Below, piece by piece: positions 57,527-64,000 of a stretch of 64,000 nt of DNA. The position numbers were made by a program, and so were the translations under genes. Origin of the DNA: Gallionella sp. (GTDB taxonomy: Bacteria; Pseudomonadota; Gammaproteobacteria; Burkholderiales; Gallionellaceae). The stretch spans positions 62,001-126,000 of the forward strand of contig JAQTTY010000008.1 of NCBI GenBank assembly GCA_028710525.1, read 5' to 3'. Each line of letters begins with the position of its first letter. The stretch's first letter is position 1. Under the pieces are notes generated by a model that saw only the letters and a program-made list of their open reading frames with translations, made no database searches and had not been told where the DNA came from.

Positions 57527-58187
57527 GCTGAGCACCCCGCACATCTTGTTTTGTTGCCAGACGCATAAAGTCATGCGTGAAGTTCTCAAGCTCAGTCGTG
57601 CGCAACTTCAGGTTGCGTAAAAAATAGTTGTAGCTCAACACCGCTGGCAGTGCCGTCGCAATACCAATCGCGGTTGCTATGAGCGCCTCGCCTATAGGGC
57701 CGGCCACCACATCCAAGGAGGCCGCGCCGCTTTGCCCTATATTCTGCAGCGCATGCATGATGCCCCATACAGTGCCAAACAAGCCGACGAAAGGGGCTGT
57801 AGAGCCTATTGTCGCTAGCTCTGCGAGACCCCGCTCGTGATAGCGTTTGATATTCTCCATCTGTTGTCGCAATAGCCGTTCCAATACGTCTTGCGGCGCG
57901 CCGGAGTGCAATAGATCCTGACTCGTAGAGCTCAAAACATTGATTTCGGCGAAACCGGCCTGTGCAAGTTTCGCCACATCTCCAAAGCCTTGTGTGGCAA
58001 TTTCTTCACCCTCCCGCCAGTCACGTGCGCCCCAGAACTTGTCATGAAATGCACGATTCAATTTCTTGTCCTGCACCTGACGCCATAGTTTAAAGAGTGC
58101 GATAGTCCACGTGACCACAGACAGTGACAGTAGTATCACCAGCGTTGCAGCCACAATCGACGAGTCGACAGCAAAAAGTTCGTTCAT
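57513..58187 (-). CDS. exbB: ExbB-family proton channel
   Basis: A 224-residue MotA/TolQ/ExbB protein with three helices (AATLVILLSLSVVTWTIALF; TAPFVGLFGTVWGIMHAL; EALIATAIGIATALPAVLSY) and the conserved pore residues. It overlaps tonB by four bases. It forms the proton-motive-force motor with ExbD to energise TonB. Confidence 0.94.
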   Translation of the reverse strand: MNELFAVDSSIVAATLVILLSLSVVTWTIALFKLWRQVQDKKLNRAFHDKFWGARDWREGEEIATQGFGDVAKLAQAGFAEINVLSSTSQDLLHSGAPQDVLERLLRQQMENIKRYHERGLAELATIGSTAPFVGLFGTVWGIMHALQNIGQSGAASLDVVAGPIGEALIATAIGIATALPAVLSYNYFLRNLKLRTTELENFTHDFMRLATKQDVRGAQHGGQ

Positions 58188-58900
58188 ATTTCCTTGTCCT
58201 GTAATGAGAAGTTAATCGGCACCTTGAACCACTTGGTGACAGGGTGACCTGCATGACGTGCGGGAATAAAGCGCCACCCCTTAACAGTTTGTAGCGCAGC
58301 GTTATCGAACGATTCCCGCCCACTAGAGTTGAGCACCTCAATCAAGCCACAAGTACCTTCCGCGAGCACCTGGACATTCAAAATTACGCGTCCCTCCCAC
58401 CCCCAGCGCCTTGCGACAGAGGGATAAGGGGGCCTTGGGTTGTTGAGATAATCCGCTTTGAAATCTGGTTCGGTATCGGCCATTGCCGCTGTTGCTATCT
58501 TTGTTACCGGCACATCATCCGGCGCGTGAGCGGTATCTGGTGTGCCTGGTTTGTCAACTACCGGCACGCTCGCTACCGCAGTGTCTGCAAGATCTCGGAC
58601 TATGGGCATAACGCGCGCTGTTTTTATTCTTTCCTGCTTAGGGCTAGGTTCGACTGGAGAAACCAGAGGCTGCGCTTGCGCAATTTCGGCCTGCCGGATG
58701 GCGACAGAGACCGACATTTCATTCAGCGCTACCCTTGGTGGTTCTGAGCGCAGCAGGAATGGAAAAAAGGCAGCGATATGCATCAAGATGACTATGGTCA
58801 GCACAAGTAATCGCTCATAGTGAGGTGGCGGATTAAGTTGCACAGCAGGGAAACTCGCGTGCAATAGCAATGGGGTATCCATCGAAATCTCGTTCGACAT
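58184..58900 (-). CDS. tonB: TonB energy-transducing protein
   Basis: About 238 residues: one N-terminal helix (VLTIVILMHIAAFFPFLL), a proline/valine-rich periplasmic linker (VSPVEPSPKQERIKTARVMP) and a C-terminal TonB domain (YPSVARRWGWEGRVILNVQV...NSSGRESFDNAALQTVKGWRFIPAR). ATG 58900 lies eight bases after the SafE-like stop; ATG 58882 and an upstream ATG at 58990 are alternatives. It should touch the TonB box of the receptor encoded at the start of this operon. Confidence 0.92.
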   Translation of the reverse strand: MSNEISMDTPLLLHASFPAVQLNPPPHYERLLVLTIVILMHIAAFFPFLLRSEPPRVALNEMSVSVAIRQAEIAQAQPLVSPVEPSPKQERIKTARVMPIVRDLADTAVASVPVVDKPGTPDTAHAPDDVPVTKIATAAMADTEPDFKADYLNNPRPPYPSVARRWGWEGRVILNVQVLAEGTCGLIEVLNSSGRESFDNAALQTVKGWRFIPARHAGHPVTKWFKVPINFSLQDKEI

Positions 58901-58908
58901 GCTCACAC

Positions 58909-59571
58909 TCAGAGTGCTAATAGAATTCTGCGCAGCCCCAATACGATAAGTACCAGTGCTGCCCCCCAACGTATCCAACGCGTGATCCATGCTCGGTTAT
59001 CGCGCAGATGCTTACCAAACAGGCTTATGAGTGGCAACAGTATCAATAACGGTGTGAGTGCCGCCCCTAGTCCGAATACCACACCGTTAGCCATCCCAAA
59101 TTTGACACTGCCTGCGGCGGCACAGACAGCTAAAAGCGAGGCCAAAGGCGCACAAGGTGTCAGGCTCAAGGAAAAACCCAATACCAAAGGTGGCGTACTC
59201 CCAGCACTTCGTGCCACTCCGCACGGCGCATGCGCCTGACTAGAACGAAGTAACCACATGCCCGCCGCAATTGAGGAAAAACCAATGACAGCGTTGCCGA
59301 AACCACTTTGCATGGCGTGTGACAGCCATACACCAGCGCCACCCGCTATGGCCCCCAGCAAACTATAGGCAAACACACGCCCCGTCACGAACATGCCTGT
59401 ATCACGCAGTGCCTGTAGTTGCGATCCTCCCCTGCCCAATATCCATGTTCCCATGAAAGGTAGACAGGTTGCGGTGCAAGCAGTCAGCCCCAGTGACACA
59501 CCTAATAGCCATATTGCAAACAGCGTAGTCTCTTTGGGTAAGAGTTCTGGATTAAGGAACGCATCCATCAC
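58909..59571 (-). CDS. SafE/DsbD-like membrane protein with paired cysteines
   Basis: A 220-residue protein with six or so membrane helices, of the sulfite exporter TauE/SafE (UreH_2-like) family. It carries LGLTACTATCLPFMGTW in the first half and SLSLTPCAPLASLL in the second, the Cys positions used by DsbD/CcdA to carry electrons across the membrane. In an operon with a polyferredoxin and a periplasmic metal-binding candidate, electron export to the periplasm or metal handling are more likely than sulfite export. The start overlaps the polyferredoxin stop. Confidence 0.85.
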   Translation of the reverse strand: MMDAFLNPELLPKETTLFAIWLLGVSLGLTACTATCLPFMGTWILGRGGSQLQALRDTGMFVTGRVFAYSLLGAIAGGAGVWLSHAMQSGFGNAVIGFSSIAAGMWLLRSSQAHAPCGVARSAGSTPPLVLGFSLSLTPCAPLASLLAVCAAAGSVKFGMANGVVFGLGAALTPLLILLPLISLFGKHLRDNRAWITRWIRWGAALVLIVLGLRRILLAL

Positions 59572-60614
59572 TTTTCTGCCTTAACTGGTTTAAGCCAGAT
59601 GACGCCCCCTTTGGGCAACCCTTCGGGGCTCTCTTTTTTAACCCGCTTCTTGTAGTACTCGCGTGACGAACCAAATAGTTTCAAACCGAAGAACTTGATT
59701 TGAATCACATCATCATCTGGGCAATATTCTGCACAGCGTCCGCACAGCGTGCAGTCCTCATGAAATGCCTGTTTGCCATGTTCGCGAGCGATCTCATGGA
59801 TATCCATCGGACATGCCTTTTCACAGACACCACATTTTTCGCATTTTTCATGTTGCCGCTTCACCAGACGCATAGGCGAGAGTTTTTGAAACATTGCATT
59901 CCATGACAATAGCGGGCAAATACGGCAGAAAGGTTGCCTTGCAGCTAAGGCTGCGATGATCATGAAACCGAATAAGGCATTGCCTGCCGCCCCTAGAAAG
60001 AAGTTGATGCCCGTTGAGGTCCGCAGTGCGATTTGTTCTGCATCTGCAGTCAGCAATGTCGTTGCCAATCGAGAGGGACAGACCTGACAGTAAGGATCAC
60101 CCAACTCATTCGATGCCACACCCATACCCGCTAGCAAGGGCAGCCCCAACACCAGCACCAACAACATAAGCCACTTCACAGGACGTACCCTGCCAATGTT
60201 ATTTGGTTCGAATTGATGCAGAGGTCGACCTAATCGACGACCAATACGGAATAATAGTTCCTGCACTGTTCCAAGTGGGCAGACCCAGCCGCAGAACGCT
60301 TTGTTGAGAAAGACAAAGAACATGAAGAAAACGCCAACTGACATCAGAGTCGGGATAAAAACTTTAAGCGTAATGTCCTTAGCTTTAGTCAGCGCCTCAC
60401 CGATGCGGTGGTGCAACTGATGTTGCGTGACAATCAAAATGCAGTGGTCACCGGTTTGCTTGTCAAAAGCACACGACAACGACGGCAAAGCCTGGGAAAG
60501 TCTATCGACTGTGTAGGTGCCCAGTAGGGCACCGCCATACACGGTAACAAACAACATAATGATTTGAACTGTGAAACGGAATCGCCCCAGCGTTGGGAAT
60601 ATGTTCTTGAGCAC
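59568..60614 (-). CDS. Membrane polyferredoxin of NosR/NapH/CcoG type
   Basis: A 348-residue protein with about five membrane helices. CGWVCPLGTVQELLFRIGRR is the NapH/NosR-type motif; CQVCPSR and CRICPLLSW follow, then two [4Fe-4S] motifs CEKCGVCEKACP and CTLCGRCAEYCP in the C-terminal domain. It probably transfers electrons across or along the inner membrane. GTG 60614 is chosen because GGGGAGG lies six bases upstream and the start then falls two bases after the previous stop. FtrD of ferrous-iron uptake systems is a comparable polyferredoxin. Confidence 0.9.
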   Translation of the reverse strand: MLKNIFPTLGRFRFTVQIIMLFVTVYGGALLGTYTVDRLSQALPSLSCAFDKQTGDHCILIVTQHQLHHRIGEALTKAKDITLKVFIPTLMSVGVFFMFFVFLNKAFCGWVCPLGTVQELLFRIGRRLGRPLHQFEPNNIGRVRPVKWLMLLVLVLGLPLLAGMGVASNELGDPYCQVCPSRLATTLLTADAEQIALRTSTGINFFLGAAGNALFGFMIIAALAARQPFCRICPLLSWNAMFQKLSPMRLVKRQHEKCEKCGVCEKACPMDIHEIAREHGKQAFHEDCTLCGRCAEYCPDDDVIQIKFFGLKLFGSSREYYKKRVKKESPEGLPKGGVIWLKPVKAEK

Positions 60615-60615
60615 G

Positions 60616-61557
60616 TTATGCCTCCCCGTTATTTTTAGGTTCAACTGCGGGTGACACCACATTCTCTTTTCGTGTGTTCTTGCGCTGCCTCAATAACGGC
60701 ATCGCACCTAGCATGCCTAAGAATGTAAACCCCAAGCCCAAGGCCACACTGCGTTGGTCGTACGCATCAGGTCCATAACTGCTGTTGAAACTGCTCAGAT
60801 AGTGTTTTCCTTCCGCTTCGAATTCGCTAGCAAGTACAAAATCTGCACCTCGTCGTCCATGGTTATGTTCACCTGAATCAGGCTTCTCTTTATCCGCCGC
60901 GAAGTCATCAGGCACATGCAGACTGACTATCCCGAGTGCGTCACTTAGAAGTTCAAGCTTGGTGCCATTTGAAGTATTCAACTGCAATTTCTGGCCTGAT
61001 AGCGACAGCCCTTTAAACCTCACCAAAAACTTCCAATCTTCGTTAGCGCGATACCGAGAATGCTCGCGTGGAAAGGGTTGCGGAATGATTTCCAACTCAG
61101 CCTTCTGTTGCATGAACATCGCAGTAGGATTCTTGCCCCCTCTGTCGCTGAAGTAGTACACCGTATTTGCGACTTTTACGAAATCAGGCTGATCCTCACG
61201 TGCAGTTATCCAATGAAATCCCCCAGTTTCAGACTTATCCAAGTTTGCGGAAGTAAAACCCAGTGGTAGTTGCCTGTGTCCATGCGCGTCCGTCAGGTCA
61301 TTTGAATATGCATCCACTGAGCGCACGCTGATATTTTTGGGTTCCATTGCCGGAACCGCTTTTTCACTTCGTTCACGGCTCATCCTTACCCTTAACATCG
61401 GATAGCTTGTCCAGAATTTGGGCTGCTCATCTGAGCTTTCATGCTCCGCATGAGAACTGTGTGACAGAGCATTCGGGGGAGTTTCAGCGTACGCGGCTAT
61501 TGCATAACCGCTTCCTAGAAGCAAATATATGCCCAGTATCGATGCAATCTTCATCAT
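60616..61557 (-). CDS. His-rich DUF4198-like periplasmic protein with C-terminal anchor
   Basis: A 313-residue protein: signal peptide (MMKIASILGIYLLLGSGYAIAAYAE), a His-rich N-terminal stretch (LSHSSHAEHESSDEQ), a beta-rich region (WKFLVRFKGLSLSGQKLQL, LSDALGIVSLHVPDDF) resembling DUF4198-type metal-uptake periplasmic proteins, a second His cluster (SGEHNHGRRG) and one C-terminal helix (VALGLGFTFLGMLGAMPLL) with a basic tail. It likely binds a metal in the periplasm. ATG 61557 follows GGGGAGG just after the receptor stop. Confidence 0.75.
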   Translation of the reverse strand: MMKIASILGIYLLLGSGYAIAAYAETPPNALSHSSHAEHESSDEQPKFWTSYPMLRVRMSRERSEKAVPAMEPKNISVRSVDAYSNDLTDAHGHRQLPLGFTSANLDKSETGGFHWITAREDQPDFVKVANTVYYFSDRGGKNPTAMFMQQKAELEIIPQPFPREHSRYRANEDWKFLVRFKGLSLSGQKLQLNTSNGTKLELLSDALGIVSLHVPDDFAADKEKPDSGEHNHGRRGADFVLASEFEAEGKHYLSSFNSSYGPDAYDQRSVALGLGFTFLGMLGAMPLLRQRKNTRKENVVSPAVEPKNNGEA

Positions 61558-61568
61558 GTCCTCCCCAA

Positions 61569-63821
61569 TCAGAATTTGACCGTTAAGCCAGCCGTCCAAA
61601 CGCGTCCACCGTTAACAGTGATAGAGGGATCATTGGCGTTGTATACCCCATCACCATTGCTATCCGAACCACCGCGTATCGTGGTGTAGTAGAAACGGTT
61701 AAAGATATTGTCCACACGGGCGAACAATGAAATTTTGTTACCGCCGGATGATTTAATCTCATAATTTGTAGCAAGATTGGCAACCGAACGACCACCCACC
61801 CACACGACATTAACTTCGTCGGCAAAGATGCCGGATTGAGCATTGACTTCAGCAGTGAATGACCATGCCTCGGTCGCACGGTAACGTGAGCTCAAGTTAA
61901 TCTTGTGCTTAGGAGAACGTGGCACGATATTGCCGGTGTTGTTGTATAGCTTGGAAGGTAACGGCGTTCCGCGAGGTCCCATCGCCATCCAGTAACTGTC
62001 ATTTCGTGTGAACACCGCATTCAGATAGGTGTATGCGATATCCCCTGACCAGGTCTGCTTGGCATCCGTCTTGATCGCAACTTCAGCGCCCCGATTCCTG
62101 ACTCCGCCGATGTTCTGATACTGTTCAATGCCAGCCAATGCAGGTGTAGTTTGATATTGACCACCAGTATTCAAAATGAAGTTCTTGCGGTCTATCTGAT
62201 AAATCGCCACATCAGTATCGAGCTCAATTCCAAGTAGTTCACCTTTACTACGCAGACCGATTTCTTGATTGAAAGCTCGCTCTGGGGTCAAGTTCGGATT
62301 CGACAAAACTGCACCAGTAGGGGTGATGGTGCTACCGTAAAGTTGCGTTGCTGTAGGCACACGGAAGCCAGTTGATAAGTTGCTATAAACCTCGTGCTTA
62401 GGCGACAACATATAGTTACCTCCCAATCGTTCGGACCACACGCGGAAAGTCTTATCCCCACCAGCAATCTTGCCTGGTGCAGGGGGCAGGAAGCTCAGAT
62501 ATCCGGCCTTGATCTCGTCATAGCGCGTATTCAAAGTCAAAGTCAACGGTGTGCTGGCTTGCCACTTCAGTTCGCCGTACAAACCCTTGGTATTGGTACT
62601 GGTCGTATTGTCTGCAGACACACCGCCCGCCGTTGTTGCAGCAGTTGGCACCGAGATTGGTGCACCGCTGGCGCTGTAGGTGACCAGTGTGGTCGTTCTA
62701 GATCTATCGGTATCGGTGCGCAGATCCAGTCCAGCCATCAGGCCGACCACCTCTCCGCCTTTTCGCCACTCTGATTTCAACCCTTGTTGTACCTGATTGC
62801 CATCTATCGAATTCGCATAGACATCCTTGAATAAAGCCATATTGCTGGCGGCGGCCGTCCCATTCAGCGGAGCACCAGTTGCCGTACGCAATGTTCCGCT
62901 GGGGTTAGATTTATAAGCCGTATGATCGGTATATTGATAGACAGCAATCATCAGATTGCTGTCTACGCCCAGCTCCTTGTTGTAGTTCAGATTCAGCTTA
63001 CCCAGATTGACATCGTACATACGCGCATAGTCCTTACCGCCGCCAAAACTTTGCGGGTCTATCGCGGCATTGGTTACGCCGGTCACCGTGCCATGACTAT
63101 CCTTGTTGCGCGCTGCTTGCTCGAATCCAAAGGAGAGGTCACTGGTCTCATCGATCAAGTATTGCAACTTGCCATTCAGATAGTGTCGGTAATAGTTACA
63201 CTGGTCGCAGAAATCATCCGCGTATGCGGTACTAGTCTGTACATGGCCCAACCAATTGCCTTGGGCAAAGCCCACCCGCGCCAGATTCTTGTTGTAGTTG
63301 AAGCTACCCTTCTCGACGCTCGCTGTTACACCGACCATCTTTGCACCACGCTTGGTAGTGATGATTACCGCACCGGATAGTGCATCTTCTCCGAATAGAT
63401 ATGAGGCGCCGCCCTTGATTACTTTGATGGAATCGATGTTGTCCAAATCAATATTGACGCGACCATTTCGTTCATTCACCGGCACGCCATCTATGACTAT
63501 CGCAACACCAGGTTTTTCGCCCATATAACGTTGAGCTTCCACTCCACGTAACATGATCTTGACCGAGTCGCCGCTTTGTAATTCGGCTGTCACACCTGGA
63601 ATCGCCTCAAGAACATCAATGATGTTCTTGCCATGGGCATCATCCACTTGTTGACCACTGATGTTGCCTACATTACTTGCCTCACCTCGTTTGGAATCGA
63701 AACGATCATCTATCGTTGTTGATGTAACTTGCACTTCCTGCAACATGTCGTCAGTCGCATATGCGGACTGACTGATCGCCAACGTCAAAATGCTCAGTGC
63801 AAAATAGTTTCCTGCTTGCAT
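61569..63821 (-). CDS. TonB-dependent outer-membrane receptor
   Basis: A 750-residue receptor: signal peptide (YFALSILTLAISQSAYA), TonB box-like EVQVTSTT, plug domain (IIDVLEAIPGVTAELQSGDS, GVAIVIDGVPVNERNG, IKVIKGGASYLFGEDALSGAV) and a 22-strand-type barrel ending in the C-terminal Phe signature (VWTAGLTVKF). A CDQCNYYRH segment in the early barrel is a possible metal site. GGGGAG precedes the ATG. It heads a seven-gene operon with its own TonB-ExbBD. The ligand is unknown; iron or copper complexes, or cobalamin, are possible. Confidence 0.92.
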   Translation of the reverse strand: MQAGNYFALSILTLAISQSAYATDDMLQEVQVTSTTIDDRFDSKRGEASNVGNISGQQVDDAHGKNIIDVLEAIPGVTAELQSGDSVKIMLRGVEAQRYMGEKPGVAIVIDGVPVNERNGRVNIDLDNIDSIKVIKGGASYLFGEDALSGAVIITTKRGAKMVGVTASVEKGSFNYNKNLARVGFAQGNWLGHVQTSTAYADDFCDQCNYYRHYLNGKLQYLIDETSDLSFGFEQAARNKDSHGTVTGVTNAAIDPQSFGGGKDYARMYDVNLGKLNLNYNKELGVDSNLMIAVYQYTDHTAYKSNPSGTLRTATGAPLNGTAAASNMALFKDVYANSIDGNQVQQGLKSEWRKGGEVVGLMAGLDLRTDTDRSRTTTLVTYSASGAPISVPTAATTAGGVSADNTTSTNTKGLYGELKWQASTPLTLTLNTRYDEIKAGYLSFLPPAPGKIAGGDKTFRVWSERLGGNYMLSPKHEVYSNLSTGFRVPTATQLYGSTITPTGAVLSNPNLTPERAFNQEIGLRSKGELLGIELDTDVAIYQIDRKNFILNTGGQYQTTPALAGIEQYQNIGGVRNRGAEVAIKTDAKQTWSGDIAYTYLNAVFTRNDSYWMAMGPRGTPLPSKLYNNTGNIVPRSPKHKINLSSRYRATEAWSFTAEVNAQSGIFADEVNVVWVGGRSVANLATNYEIKSSGGNKISLFARVDNIFNRFYYTTIRGGSDSNGDGVYNANDPSITVNGGRVWTAGLTVKF

Positions 63822-64000
63822 CTACTACTCCCCATATTTATCGTTTTTTTAACCGCACGAATTGTAGGGATGTAGCGCTGAGTTCGGAATGTGGCATATT
63901 GCCGCGCGACAATTTGCCGCATCAACCTTCAGATAAACTTATCAATCACACAGCCACCTAAGGACTTCTCAGTCACGTGTTCGGCATATCTCTGCAGTGT
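63822..64000 (-). promoter_or_regulatory. Upstream region of the TonB receptor operon
   Basis: No gene is seen in this 179-base end of the window. TTGCCGC occurs twice on the plus strand (63899-63905, 63914-63920), 15 bases apart, a spacing that suggests one or two regulator half-sites. GATAAACTTATC (63932-63943) is an imperfect dyad further upstream. Neither matches a Fur box well. Confidence 0.4.

Noticed and set aside
63822..64000. Fur box upstream of the TonB receptor
   Set aside because: GATAAACTTATC has some likeness to half a Fur site, but no 19-bp match to the consensus could be made.

Overview
The window is about 64 kb of a betaproteobacterial chromosome with moderate GC. Gene order (ilvB-ilvH-ilvC-pssA-leuA; an ECF-like sigma factor with two small partner genes; lptF/lptG facing pepA-holC-valS; ruvC-ruvA-ruvB-ybgC-tolQRAB-pal-cpoB-queE-queC) and protein style point to the Nitrosomonadales, plausibly Gallionellaceae-like iron or sulfur oxidisers. 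That placement is inference; no rRNA is present. The window holds two tRNA genes, no CRISPR array, no prophage and no complete insertion sequence.

Layout. 1-1 kb: end of a WrbA-type quinone oxidoreductase and a HugZ-like protein, closed by a palindromic terminator. 1-8.2 kb (minus): a secreted pentapeptide-repeat protein, then leuA, pssA, ilvC, ilvH, ilvB. 8.2-9.6 kb (plus): a sigma factor that appears to use a CTG start, with DUF3619-like and DUF3106-like genes. 9.6-17 kb: lptG/lptF (minus), then pepA, holC, an acidic unknown and valS (plus). 17-19.3 kb: tusA and rhodanese genes, and a BepA-like protease. 19.3-20.8 kb (minus): two type IV pilin genes; the first has a perfect sigma-54 promoter. 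20.9-33.2 kb (minus): a compact eight-gene signalling operon of CHASE2 Ser/Thr kinase, PP2C phosphatase, FHA protein, CHASE2 adenylate cyclase, metallo-beta-lactamase-fold candidate phosphodiesterase, cNMP-binding/rhodanese fusion, GAF-PilB-like ATPase and GAF-HD-GYP. 33.3-36.6 kb: UspA, TerC-like, sucD, sucC. 36.8-37.0 kb: tRNA-Thr and tRNA-Lys behind a near-consensus promoter. 37-49 kb: queC/queE, tol-pal, ruv (with a prenyltransferase gene inserted), yebC, then a HerA-like ATPase. 49-50.6 kb: a zinc metallopeptidase and an orphan ParA. 50.9-56.8 kb: a three-gene 2-oxoacid:acceptor oxidoreductase operon, a CBS protein and, convergent to it, an RquA-like rhodoquinone methyltransferase. 57.1-63.8 kb (minus): a seven-gene TonB-dependent uptake operon (receptor, His-rich periplasmic protein, membrane polyferredoxin, DsbD/SafE-like protein, TonB, ExbB, ExbD).

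The most interesting parts are: the eight-gene operon, which joins Ser/Thr phosphorylation, a likely cAMP circuit and c-di-GMP turnover to a type IV pilus-type ATPase beside sigma-54-driven pilins; the TonB operon with its built-in membrane electron-transfer modules; the oxidoreductase plus RquA region, which fits low-oxygen reductive TCA metabolism; and a family of about 130-150 bp terminal-inverted-repeat elements, one of them between tolQ and tolR. Several genes use non-ATG starts (TTG, GTG and one likely CTG), chosen here from Shine-Dalgarno position and family N-termini.
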